Positions 9,626-20,339 of a stretch of DNA of 31,052 bases are shown here, piece by piece. Positions within the stretch are counted from its first letter, which is position 1, and each line of letters opens with the position of its first letter. Location of the stretch: contig BEXV01002038.1 in the NCBI GenBank assembly GCA_003118195.1, positions 34,707 through 65,758 on the forward strand, read 5' to 3'. The translations under genes were made by a program, and so were the position numbers. Below the pieces are notes generated by a model, which ran no database searches, was not told where the DNA came from, and was given only the letters and a program-made list of their open reading frames with translations. Origin of the DNA: Hemicentrotus pulcherrimus. Lineage: Eukaryota > Echinodermata > Echinoidea > Camarodonta > Strongylocentrotidae.

Positions 9626-9667
9626 AGAGTGCCACAAGGGTGTATACTCGGGCCTTTTCTTTTTAAA
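9626..9667 (+). pseudogene. Reverse-transcriptase motif relic of a non-LTR retrotransposon
   Basis: The frame R-V-P-Q-G-C-I-L-G-P-F-L-F-K matches the conserved non-LTR reverse-transcriptase block G-V-P-Q-G-S-x-L-G-P-x-L-F at nearly every position, so chance is very unlikely. It lies just before the expected catalytic Y-x-D-D block, which is not found: stops appear within about 20 codons downstream. It is therefore a short, inactive fragment of a CR1/Jockey/RTE-type element, family not resolved. A hydrophobic stretch (L-S-T-F-S-F-I) precedes it in frame. Confidence 0.7.
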
Positions 9668-10066
9668 GAGTTGGCGCCGAACTTGCTCTCTGGCGGACAT
9701 TACAGATTCTGATACCAGGAGATGAGAAAGAGACGTAACGAAGCAATCAATTATCTATTTCGTGTAGGCTCACCGCCAAAAGCATGAATTAATTGGGTCC
9801 AGTATTGTTCAGGCAATCAACAGGACCAAGACAGAACAATGCCTCCTCTCATTATTGCTATTTGCTAAAAAGATTTTCGTTCGGACTGAAATTCTTTCAG
9901 ATTGATATGACGTCACGCATGCAAACAAAACGCAAATCAATAACGATGAAAGTGGATAGCAATATTAAAGGGATCAGGTAACTTTGTCTCAGATTCTGGA
10001 ACAAAATTCTGGATTTAGCTAATGATGTAATGATAATTATAAACCTTTAGGTATGTCAGGAACCCC
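9668..10066. other. Non-coding stretch next to the RT relic
   Basis: Further RT homology could not be followed because the frame is broken. A CRE TGACGTCA lies at 9908-9915. This may be unrecognised decayed retroelement sequence. Confidence 0.4.
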
Positions 10067-10302
10067 ATAAAAAAAAAAAGCCAATAAAATAAAAAAAAAA
10101 AAAAAAATAAAAAATAAAAATTAAAAAAAAAGAAAACCAAACGAATAACAAAAAACAAAAAACTAAAGAAAAAAAAGAAAAAAGAAAAAAAAAAAACTAA
10201 AAAATAAAAAATTTTTAAAAAAAATTAAAAAAAAATTAAAAAAAAAAAAAAAAAAAAAATTAAAAAATACAAAATAACACAAAAACAAAAAAAAAGAAAA
10301 AA
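10067..10302. repeat. A-rich low-complexity tract, about 235 bp
   Basis: Almost every base is A, interrupted by single T, C or G in no fixed period. It is far longer than a usual retroposon tail and is not a clean microsatellite. It may be an expanded and mutated poly(A) tail, or a region of poor base calling. Confidence 0.85.
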
Positions 10303-10610
10303 CGTAGGGCCGTATATCTCAGATTTAACATTGTTAAACGATCCCTTTAACGAATATAAATGAGCAACGCTAGAAAATATTTTACGATATCTTTATTTAC
10401 GTAGGGTAGCATTGATACTGCTTTCCCGTTGGCCCCTATAATTATTCTTACCCCAAACATTTATTATAGGGTACTAATGTGATATACCTAAATTTAGATG
10501 CCCAAATGTAGGTCCTAGGATGAAATCACTGAACGTAGATCAAACCCAGGTCGCTTCGAATGCGAATAAAGAACCTTCACCAATAGCAATATGAACACAA
10601 ATAACAAATA
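10303..10610. other. Non-coding stretch
   Basis: No gene, repeat or site is recognised between the A-rich tract and the MITE. Confidence 0.4.
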
Positions 10611-10801
10611 CAGTCAAACCTGCTTTAGTGACCACCTGTCTACAAAGACCACCTGTCTACAAAGGCCACAATTGTTGTTTCCCCTTGAAAATGGTTTCTC
10701 ATTGAATCATGTACTAAAGGAACCTGTCTACAAAGACCACCTGTCTTCAAAGACCACTTTTTGTGTTTCCCTTGGGTGGTCGCTGTAGACAGGTTTGGCT
10801 G
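10611..10801. mobile_element. Tc1/mariner-type MITE, 191 bp
   Basis: The left end CAGTCAAACCTG and right end CAGGTTTGGCTG are inverted repeats with one mismatch. Similarity extends to about 28 bases (CAGTCAAACCTG...GTGACCACC against its reverse complement CAGCCAAACCTG...GCGACCACC). The element is flanked by TA on both sides (10609-10610, 10802-10803), the target duplication of Tc1/mariner transposons. The interior contains four copies of ACCTGTCTACAAAG-like units (ACCACCTGTCTACAAAG) and no open frame, so it is non-autonomous. Confidence 0.8.
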
Positions 10802-10940
10802 TACATGCTCTAACAATTGTGTATGACCTTGATATCTTTCATTGGGTACACACAAATATGTGCAGGGCTCAAAGAGCTCGTGAAATCGGTGCTCAATGAA
10901 ACCGTAGTACCCACCAATTGAACATTTTTATTACAACCAT

Positions 10941-11022
10941 TTAAATATTAAAAATCAGTAATTTCGCGGGTGGGTGCAATGACATGCTTCTATGATTTGT
11001 GAGTTTACAGCCCATGAAAATG
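10941..11022 (+). repeat. Dispersed repeat copy A
   Basis: About 82 bases around CAGTAATTTCGCGGGTGGGT and GCAATGACATGCTTCTATGA are nearly identical to 14591-14672 in the same orientation, differing at only a few positions. No terminal repeats are visible and the family is unknown. Confidence 0.8.
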
Positions 11023-11317
11023 ATCAAGTAACCCCAAAATGATTGACAACTATGAATTATATCTTTACCATGCGCAAAGAAACACTTTAGATCCGGGATA
11101 ATGCACATTATCGAATGGACTATAATTATCATCGAATGCACCATGCTCAAAATTTATCTGTAAGACTTTCTTTGAATTGAGGATTTATTTAGACTAGATC
11201 AATGTGGAAAAATATTATAATTATTGACAATGGACGTGCGGTTTTGGGTTCACAATCCCAACAAAGTATCTTGCCATAGCAAGAAGAGGGTAGGGTTGTA
11301 GTCCGCTGATGGTACAT

Positions 11318-11354
11318 NAAAAAAAAAAAAAAAAAAAACCTGCGTACGCCCCTG
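11318..11354. mobile_element. Poly(A) run with one N, then hAT-like terminal motif
   Basis: A single undetermined base at 11318 precedes 20 A. Then CCTGCGTACGCCCCTG at 11339-11354 reads CAGGGGCGTACGCAGG on the minus strand. CAGGGGCG-type ends are seen on hAT-like DNA transposons. The matching other end and an 8-bp target duplication were not found, so this may be a solo end. Confidence 0.35.
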
Positions 11355-12769
11355 ATTACCCCCACACGGTGCGTCAAGGCTACGCCAGTCGTTGACACAG
11401 TCCTTCGTCATGGAATTGGCGCATCGTGTGCATCAGACATAAAGCACTAAAGTGAGTAAATTGCCAACATATCTCCAATTCGATTGAACAAAAGGACGTT
11501 TGAAGACAAACTCCTTTCAATTTATTTTTAATATTCATCCCAAAAGCAATGCTTGTAATCATTCTGGAAAACACGATCAATATTTAAGCGATACTTTAAG
11601 GGACTATTCAGCTCCATTTTTTAAAAAATGTTACGCATTTTACTATTAAGGCTAATTTTCTTTTTCTACAAAAATCATTTGGTGGATATCATTTCCAATC
11701 TCCAATGTTCAATAACTTTCGTTCGATTCTGTGAGGCGGAATTACGTTTACGAGAGAATACCAAACATGAATGAATTTCCATTAACCATGTAAACAGTGA
11801 TAGTCATTTATCAATAAACTCGAAAGCAGTATGACAATTGAACGCTCGAGTTATCCTTATCTGTTTCTCTATTCTTGTTCACATTGTGATGGATTTTGTT
11901 GTGATAAAGTAGAGAGCAATCCCAGACGAACTCTAGCATTACATCGAAGAACCATTAATCCAATTGACGTCTCATTCAATTTAACAATAAGAATGTCACA
12001 GACTCGATGGTTTATTCACGTCAACAGTACTGTAAACGCAAATACATGAAGTTCGATTTCTTTCTCAACTAAATTATTTTCACTACAGAGACGCAGTCTC
12101 GCAAAATGGTGACAGTGAATTGAAAAGGGGAAATTCTCTTTCTTTAATTAAAAAGCGTCAGTAATTTTGTACCAGATATATTTAGATCTGCTTGATGTAT
12201 ATCAACAAAAAACACACCTCTTTCATCTCCGACATGGCATCTCATCGAAATCAGTAAATTGGCAAGGTTGTTCTGTCATCAGAATGACGACGGAAAGAGC
12301 TCCGTCACTCCAGGCTAAAACAATAAATATTGACGATGGGAAATTGTATTGGCCGACACACTTTTATTTATGAAAGTTCGTTTTATATTAAAATGGCCGG
12401 AGGGATTACATCATATAATAAATGAATATTAAATAGTCCTATCTATCTCTCTTTCATTTCCCCTTTTCTCGCTCATTTAGATGCGTTTTCTCCCTACCAA
12501 TATATAGCCGTAAGGCTGTAACAATATTAGAATTCCGTCACTTTACACGTCGCAATATTACTAGCTGTACTTTCTTTCCTTATCCTATACTTCTATGAAA
12601 CAGATGAATTATAAATATGAAAGTCCCGTTCCTTTCAAAACAAGAGGAAAATTGCCACCAGCATACACACCATTACTTATATTAGGATACAGGTGAACAA
12701 TGATCTAGAGCATTCTGACTATGATATCACACCAGTACAACAAGATTGACTATTTGAGGAAAAATGTAT
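11355..12769. other. Non-coding stretch
   Basis: No gene is supported. An ATG-initiated frame of 72 codons at 11831-12049 and a 68-codon frame at 12167-12373 show no signal peptide, domain or splice context. No repeat was recognised. Confidence 0.5.
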
Positions 12770-12980
12770 TTGGAAATAATTAATAAGCACGACTGCGCTA
12801 TTTGTGATGCTAATAAATAAAGCATTACTGTTGGGTTGTCTTTTTTCTCTTCATCACGCTAATCAAGAAGTGCATTTAAAATCAGAGCAATGGCGCATTA
12901 TAATTGGATATTGCCATTGAGCTGTGCACATGCATAATTGCTGCGGATGATTTTATTACAATTTTAATAATACAGATCGC
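12770..12980. promoter_or_regulatory. Homeodomain-site-rich block
   Basis: TAATTAATAAG, TGCTAATAAATAAAG, GCTAATCAAG, ATAATTGGATA, CATAATTGCTG and TTTTAATAATAC crowd into about 200 bases. This suggests an Antp/Otx/Cdx-type enhancer, but the AT-rich background makes such words common. Conservation is not testable here. Confidence 0.2.
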
Positions 12981-13815
12981 TCCTATTGCACCTCACACAT
13001 GCGAATAGGTTTACCCCTTCCCACCACCCACAGACACACAACATCGCAAATGCGAGCACACACATCCTCATGCATTATTCATAGATGATTACTTTTGAGA
13101 AATGTTAATCCCGTATGTTTGAATTTATTACAAAGCATTCGCGGTTGTGATTTATAAATCGTATCACAGAGACTGCGTCCAATTCGTCAGAAACAACATG
13201 GGCCGTCCAAGGGCGGCCGGGGGAACTAATTGCTCCTAATCGTTAGTGAATTCGATTGCCCGAGGTCTGCCTGACAGTCCATCTTGCAAGTACACCTCTT
13301 TAAACCCCTTACTCTTCCGATCCTCACATCCTCTCCTCATCTTCGGCCATACACCAGGGCTAATTCTATCGACCGCTATCAGGCTTGACTTGAAAAAACA
13401 AATATGCGCCCAAGGAATGCAAATAGAATTATCGAGACTTCATACCTTCGCTAGCAGTGGCATCCCTTTCTGCATCCCCCATCATTCTTTACATTTTCTC
13501 TCCTCCATCTTTGCATCTTTACAAGTCAATTATGTTCTCTACTCCCAGAATTGAATTTGAGAACACCTTAAGGGTAGTTTTACCACAGTGCTATTCTCGA
13601 TAATAATCCAGTATTCATATTATTGATTGTACTTGAATTCAAATGTACAATTGATTTAATTTGGTATTTCAACATATCATATGCATCATTTGAAAATGGG
13701 TAATATTATTAATAGATTTTAAAAAAATAAAACAAGATCGCAACTTGTTTCTGGAAAATCAATTCCAGGGCAATTTCAAAACCGTATTGTGCATCCTTTT
13801 GAGTACCAAAGCTGT
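12981..13815. other. Non-coding stretch with one mid-length frame
   Basis: A plus-strand frame of about 100 codons at 13246-13554 lies in a less AT-rich patch (13190-13520). It shows no domain or signal peptide and starts in no convincing context, so I do not call it a gene. The patch around GGGCGGCCGGGGG at 13213-13225 is the most GC-rich spot nearby. Confidence 0.4.
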
Positions 13816-14100
13816 AATGTCACAAAAATCAATTATTTTGAATTTCTCAAATTTTTCTTCATTTTCCGAAAGAGCATAAAAAATAATGTCCAAATGTCGA
13901 AATCCAATTGAATAATTATGTTAAGTATTGGCTGAGATATGACCATCTGAATACAGAGATTGACTACGGGAACTCAGTGTTATAAATTATGCTCTGGCTC
14001 CTACAAACCATTTTCGACATTTGGACATTATTTGATGCTCTTTCGGAAAATGAAGAAAAAAATTGAGAAATTCTAAAAATAGACTTTTGATGACGTCACA
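13816..14100. mobile_element. Foldback/MITE-like inverted repeat, 285 bp
   Basis: The left arm (13816-13902) and right arm (14011-14100) are inverted copies of about 88 bases with roughly ten differences. The core ATTTTCCGAAAGAGCAT and TAATGTCCAAATGTCGAAA is perfectly complementary. The spacer is 108 bases. The outer ends carry AATGTCAC and TGACGTCACA. No open frame and no clear target-site duplication are seen. The transcript would form a long hairpin. Confidence 0.75.
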
Positions 14101-14590
14101 CTTGTCCACTCTATAGAAATAATGTTCAGATTACGTAATACCTCAGTATCGTGTTCGCATATTTCAATAAGGGACACAAGGTTATTGAAAGAGCATCACT
14201 TTGATTTTGTTTAAAGTAGTTGTGATCGATCATGATATAATTACACGAAAATTGGTACTAATACTGAGTGTTGATACACTTTGCGTGCATATAATTGTAC
14301 CAGAGGAAGAAAATCACGGATGAGTACAATAAAAGGCAAATTGAAGATCGGATAAAAGAATTAATATATGAGAAGTGAAAGACGCAGAAAAGATATTTGG
14401 TTCTTTTGATCGGGGTTGCGAGATAAAGTAAAGTTTCCTTGTTGGTTATTACATTCTTTTATCGTGCTTATCACATTTTCTTTGTTTCCTTTGATATTTC
14501 CCACGTCTTTAATTGTAAATCCTGTTATCATTATTTTGATCTATTTATTTATTTATTTATACATTTATTTGAATTCATTATATTCAACCT
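14101..14590. other. AT-rich non-coding stretch
   Basis: No gene is supported. A minus-strand frame at 14258-14459 encodes a hydrophobic stretch but has no usable acceptor or start codon. Poly-TTTA repeats lie at 14542-14570. Confidence 0.5.
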
Positions 14591-14672
14591 TTTAAATAAA
14601 AAAATCAGTAATTTCGCGGGTGGGTGCAATGACATGCTTCTATGATCTGTGAGTGTACATCCCATGAAAATG
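14591..14672 (+). repeat. Dispersed repeat copy B
   Basis: This is the second copy of the repeat at 10941-11022. It runs directly into a G run (14682-14693) that is absent after the first copy, so the shared region appears to stop near ATGAAAATG. Confidence 0.8.
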
Positions 14673-15163
14673 GTTGTTGTCGGGGGGGGGGGGTTTTCTC
14701 ACTGTTTAGGAAGACGTCGAATCTGTAGATTGTTTTGTTGTCTACTCTCATCACATTGACATTGATATGCAGGCCACAAACCATGAGTCTTCCCTAAACA
14801 TAGAGTTCTCGCCATCTCGGGCAATACACCACGTATTATGATCCACTGAATCGTTTTATGTGGCTTTTAAAACGTGCCACGAAAAAAACATTGATAAGAG
14901 AAAAAGCACAACCCATGCCGACTTTCAACGATATACGATATGTATGGGGCGATGCCTGATTTTTCCTCGTCACCAAAATTGCCGGGTGGACTCGGTGACG
15001 GTAATCGTTTATTTCGTCTATAACATTAAAGTAACGTCTATTACTTGATGGTGTCTATGGGATTTACAATAGTCTCTACAGCTTGCTAATTAGATGTCTT
15101 TGTGTTTATGCGTTTATAGCATCAATTTCTTTTCAATTGTTTCCCAAATCTCCTTTTTCCCAA
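14673..15163. other. Non-coding stretch
   Basis: A G run at 14682-14693 is followed by unannotated sequence. No gene recognised. Confidence 0.4.
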
Positions 15164-15410
15164 TTAAAGAATTGAAGAAAATACCAGAGACCGCACAAAT
15201 ACTGATAATGCTGATAAATAACAAGAACCGGAATATTGTGAACAAAAGATACAATGGTAACTGCAAGCAAAAAGAGTCAAACAAGTTGAGTTTGGAATCC
15301 GTTTTTGGTGACTAGAGCATTCTATTTCGCTTAGAAATAAAACCGTCTGAAACATTTGATGACGACACAAAATCCGTCTAGGGAACCATAAATCCGCCAA
15401 CAAAATGGTT
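15164..15410 (-). CDS. Exon candidate after a strong acceptor, unknown product
   Basis: On the minus strand a near-ideal acceptor (CATTTCTTTTTTTCAG, ending at 15411) is followed by a frame open for 81 codons to a stop, if entered in phase 2. The product is hydrophobic and cysteine-bearing (C-S-Y-H-C-I-F-C-S-Q-Y near residue 57) and matches no family I know. Entered in phase 1, as the Fn14-like exon would require, only 24 codons are open. It is probably a chance frame behind a T-rich tract. Confidence 0.15.
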
Positions 15411-16574
15411 CTGAAAAAAAGAAATGTTCACTAGTGCGAACGTGGGGATGTACGTACATGAATAAATTGTTGTAATACTGCATGTAAGTAATTGAAATGG
15501 TGGAGAACAATACAAAATAAAGTATTAGTCAATTGAAAGTAACATGGCTTTAACAAAGCTTTTGAAACATGCACGGTGACAGTCCCAAGCGGATGTGGGA
15601 CCTGGGACGTTTACTTGCGGTGGATTGCTTTGCCATTGCAGTAAATTAATTTCAAAAATAAAAAAGAAGGATATTCTAAAATGCGATTTTGAATGAAATA
15701 TATGAAATTGACATATTTTAGAATCGGTAATGATTTTGGAAAAGAAAAAACGGAATCTGTCAATTACGTCAATTTACCGTTAGGCAATTGATATACACTT
15801 GAATTATTGTAGTTTACTTCCCATACATGACCAACGTATTGAAGGTACACTAATCTTATTCTATGCGACCTATTTCCTATTTTAGTCCTCAGGTCTTTAG
15901 ACCAAAAAAATATTCCTAATATAGGACGAAGTTTCAAACATTTCGTCAGTGTGTAGCAAGAAAGGCGTTAAGTCTGTATCAAAATATATGACTTTATAAC
16001 CTCCTGGCTGTCAACAGTCGATTTGTAGTTATTTGAATTGCATGTAGACATCTTTATTCAAGGCATTGATAGCAACGCCAAATGGGAAAAAAGAGAAACA
16101 CTAGCGGTATTCAACTCGTAACGGAAAGAGTTTCAGTGAAAGCATTCATACACAGCCTTCCAATCTCCATTTGAAGATTGTCCAACCCTATCGCACAATT
16201 CCCACATCAAAGGGAAATGGGGACATGGGACAATACCCCACAGATACAGGATAATCCGACTAAACGATTTGGGTTATTCCAAATAAAAACGGTTTAGAAT
16301 ATCGCGCCCATACGGAAATGGCGGAATAAAATGAGACACTCCAAATATCTCATACGGAGTTTCGGATATATACAGATACCGACCCAGAGCTTCAGGCCTC
16401 CGCGAATCTACCTCTGATCGCGGACGGGAAAGTAAAATGACCCAAGGCGCAATATTTTTAGGGTAGAAAAAATACAGCGCAAGTGCTCAATTCAACTGTT
16501 TTTTGCCATTCATCACTCGTAGTGTTGTTTTGAAGCGCGATTCAGATATTGTTTACTCCGTGACAAAACAGGAG
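15411..16574. other. AT-rich non-coding stretch
   Basis: No gene, known repeat or strong regulatory pattern recognised. Confidence 0.5.
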
Positions 16575-16594
16575 TGGGGTGATGGAGAGGGAGG

Positions 16595-16634
<40 letters not shown>

Positions 16635-16772
16635 TAGGCATATATGAATAAAGAGAGACAGAGTGTGTTTGTGGATATGAGTGAGAGAGAGAGAGAGAGA
16701 GAGAGACAAAGAGAGATAGAGAAACAGAGAGAGAAAGACAGAGGATACTCACATTACAAAAAAAAAAAAAAT
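16575..16772. repeat. (GA)n arrays and poly(A)
   Basis: Two GA arrays (about 16600-16631 and 16682-16706) lie within a wholly purine-biased 170-base tract that ends near a 13-base A run at 16758-16771. The tract can form triplex (H-DNA). Confidence 0.95.
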
Positions 16773-17344
16773 CATTTATAATACTACAGTGCACATGCAC
16801 GTAACATTCTGAAAATGACCTTCACGTTGGGATTTTAATTAACGACTGTTCGTTTTAACTAGAAATTACATGTACATGATTTCCGTTGATCGAGATGTTT
16901 CTTATTCCTTTCATCAATAAATACGAGCTGCCAGCATAACGCTACCATTCATCATCATTCTGTTCCCTGTTTGGTTGCAGAAAATGGCACATGAATTTAT
17001 TCAGGATCGGGAAAAATCACTAATCTTCAAATAAAATGAAAGAGGGTCTAACATGTAACATCTACTTGTACAGGCAAGCAGAAGACAGTCGGATGATTAT
17101 CTAGCAAACCTTTGCCTCCATTTTAACGACATATGATAATATTTTTTCCGGCTCAAAATGAAAAATTCAATATTTGCGCTGCTATCCAAGCAGAATGTAG
17201 GTCGTACAATACACTGTCCATAGTGTTGGCAACGGTAGCATTTTCATAGTAAACAAAACTGTCATTTTAAATTAAAATCATCTCGTGCACTCTCTTTCAT
17301 CACGTTCTTGCACTGAACGTCACTTTTTACGTGGAGAGAATCAT
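16773..17344. other. Non-coding stretch between GA arrays
   Basis: No gene recognised. Confidence 0.5.
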
Positions 17345-17369
17345 GTGGACGAGAATGGGGGAGGAGGGA

Positions 17370-17406
<37 letters not shown>

Positions 17407-17541
17407 GGATAATTAGATACACAAAAAGAGAGGGAAATTGGAGGAGGGGGAGAGAGAGATAGATACAGGCAGACAAAGGGAAAGAGAGAGATAGAAAGAC
17501 AGGAGAGAGCGCGAGATAGGGGACAGAGAAAGAGAGAAAGT

Positions 17542-17597
<56 letters not shown>

Positions 17598-17600
17598 AGC
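17345..17600. repeat. Long (GA)n polypurine tract, about 255 bp
   Basis: GA arrays at about 17376-17403 and 17548-17582 are linked by GA-rich degenerate sequence. All purines lie on the plus strand. Ser/Leu-rich frames on the other strand are repeat artefacts. Confidence 0.95.
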
Positions 17601-18906
17601 AGTGGTGGAATGTAGTATGGACCAACACTTTCTGAGGTTAAATTGTTGCAGTGTCTACAAGCTTGTATGTATTATTATACATCCAAATATAATGTTCACA
17701 ACAAACCGCAGATCCGAACCTGCAATACAGGCGGCAAGCTAAAGAAAACTAAAAATCGAAATCGTCTGCACAGAGCTTGTATGCTGCAGAGTACACGTCA
17801 CACCTCCAGTACTTTGTGATGTAAATTTTGGCTTTTGATCCTTTTGTCAACCAAAATATTGATTTGAGATTCCGATATTTGGGACACAATGCACCCCTTT
17901 TTTTCTGGAGGTGACACAAGAACACGTAAGTCACCTGGATGCATTGATCGACTTGCGGTTTGAAGCGAAATACATTTGTAAGAAAGCTTTCTAAAACTAA
18001 CAGATCATTGTGAGATAGAGAGGAGAACCTTTTGGAATAAATTAGGCAGCAAATATATATATATAAAAAAAAAACCCCGCATTATTATGTCTTGGGAAGT
18101 CACCGTACATGTATATTAGGCGTTGATGGATGAGGAGGTATACTATTCGTCAATTTTAAATGATATACAGACTTTTATAAATGATTTATGTGAATATTTG
18201 CATTTCTCTAATGGGGATTCCATTCACCGTACATGAACATGGAGGTCAGATCCAATGTAATTGAGATAGTCCGCTTAAATATGTAAAGCTAGGGCATTTT
18301 GCATTCATTCTTATTAATATTATTCATATCCTTTGTATTGATCTCTTGTTACATATCATATAATCATTCCTATCCTTTATAACCATTCTGCGTTCCAATT
18401 TAATAATTAAAAGGATGAATTTTACGAAAGCAACATCCACATGATCTATTACTTGTCTACACCTCTTTCAATTTATCAGGTATACATGTACCACCTAACG
18501 TTGTAATGATTCTGATGCCCATGGGTGTATGATATTGATAATGGAAACCTTCAATAAACACGTTCCATTGGTGCACCCGGTAATGCCTTACTAGGGAGGT
18601 TAGACTTAAGGTTAAATGGTCCTAAGAGCAGTTTCGTCCGACGTGGCCTTTGTCTATACATTTATTTTGATTAATCAAGTTCACCTGAATGTCTTTTTCG
18701 CATCACCGGTGTTCTTTTCATCATTGACTGTGGTGATGATTAGCGGCTATGAATGCATTTTCACGCGCCGCAGTCCACGTGTATAGATTAGAGATCATAA
18801 CAAAGCATCATGAACATATTTTATTCACAGTTGATTATGGTTACTCGGAATAAGCATAATACGTTTCAAGGACAAATTATCGAAAACTTAATTACCAGGG
18901 AAGGAT
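17601..18906. other. Non-coding stretch
   Basis: No gene is supported. A minus-strand frame at 17749-17897 follows a fair acceptor (TTCTTGTGTCACCTCCAG) and is open in two phases, but has no domain. A tRNA B-box-like GGTTCGGATC on the minus strand near 17713-17722 lacks an A box. Confidence 0.4.
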
Positions 18907-18967
18907 GTTTTTTTTTTGCGTTTATTATTATTATTATTTTGTTGTTGTTGTTGTTTGGGGGGGGGGG
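18907..18967. repeat. T run, (TTA)n, (TTG)n and G run
   Basis: Four simple motifs follow one another without a break: T10, (ATT)5, (GTT)5 and G11. Confidence 0.95.
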
Positions 18968-20103
18968 CAATTGTATTATGTAATTTTTCAATCACTTCAG
19001 GTTCAATCAACAAATTAAGGAGTTGATCATTGTTATGGACGAGTTATTGAAAACTGTCTTGAAAACTGTCTCTCCCGATCTGGGGGTGGCCAACAGTATG
19101 ACGTACCCCACGTAATGCTTATACGCAGCCGTTGAAGCTGAAGAAAGAATACACATTTTTCTAAATACCAATGTAAATGCGTTTTTTTGTGTGATCATAA
19201 TAAATTAATGATCTGCATAATCACAAAGTGTTATTATTACTAGTACATCAAATGAAAATAAAACAGCTTTATCTTTCATGTTAATGTATTCAACGCGCTA
19301 TAGACGATACACGTGAGCATTTTCAACATAATACATCGACGCATAATTAAATTTTGATTACGACATCTACTATATAATGCTCTTTCACGTAAAAATGCAT
19401 GCTGCATTAATATATCCCTCATGTCATATTGGCTTTGCGATGGGGTATTAAGTACATGCACGTTGAACGTTATACGTCGAACATCATCAAATAATTGAGC
19501 AGCGCGTGGAAAGGTCCTTAAGGTATTTCTAACCCTCGTCTGGGAATCTCATTTTGAATATTTCTTCCTCCCTTTCCCTTGACAACCTTCATGCTTTATG
19601 ATTAGGTATTTCGTGCATAAACATTATTATCAGAACAGGTTTCCCTCTAACGATGATGGTGACGTCTAGTGACACATTTTAAACTCATGATCCCTTATTG
19701 ATGATGATTAATTCAAAGACATTCCTTATATGGCATACTTTTTGCAATATCTAATGAGTTTTGTAGTCTTCAATATAATACTCGTCTTCAAGAACAATGT
19801 TGGTGTTTACCTCCGAAAAGCTACATATAACTTTTTTGTATTAGATGGAATATGATACTTTATTAAATGTACTTCTGTACCTTATTATGTTCATACCAAT
19901 TGATTCTACGAAGTCAAAGTTATTTAAATGAAACTATCAATAATATCGATATGTTTTTCAAATTTCAAGTGTTGAAACATTTATTCCACACTTAATCATC
20001 TTTCGTATACATTTCTGCCAATACAGCGAAGATATTCCACAATGGTCAAAATGTATTATAAATAAATCAAATGGATGTTAAATTTGAACGCATTTGAACA
20101 TGA
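18968..20103. other. Non-coding stretch, possible intron of the Fn14-like gene
   Basis: It lies directly downstream of the donor at 20339 on the minus strand and would be intron 1. No next exon is recognised here. Confidence 0.4.
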
Positions 20104-20150
20104 TTGTAGATGGAAAATGCGCTACATAAATACACTATAATCATCATTGT
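20104..20150 (+). mobile_element. Retroposon tail, GCGCTACATAAAT type
   Basis: TGTAGATGGAAAATGCGCTA followed by CATAAATACACTATAATCATC resembles the common GCGCTATATAAAT-(ATT)n 3' tail of marine-invertebrate retroposons. The body is not recognisable. Confidence 0.4.
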
Positions 20151-20339
20151 TAGAAATCATCACGTACGCTTATACGGATGATTTCAGGGTGAATTTATAA
20201 GTAATTCAATATAAACGCTCTTTAATTGTGTAAAGGTGTATGCATGTCCAATAACCAAGTCATACACGCAATACATTCAAATATCGAAACTATTTTTGTT
20301 CAACGTTGATCAATTAAAAAATATATTCTTAGTACTTAC

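Noticed and set aside
14258..14459. Minus-strand hydrophobic frame (S-I-C-L-L-L-Y-S-S-V-I-F-F-L-W) considered as the missing receptor membrane exon
   Set aside because: No acceptor with a pyrimidine tract, no ATG, and T-rich DNA readily encodes such a stretch.
16513..16800. Minus-strand 95-codon Ser/Leu frame
   Set aside because: Translation of GA arrays.
17413..17628. Minus-strand 71-codon Ser/Leu frame
   Set aside because: Translation of the long GA tract.
17701..17740. tRNA-like B box GGTTCGGATC on the minus strand
   Set aside because: No A box, no acceptor stem and no cloverleaf could be drawn.
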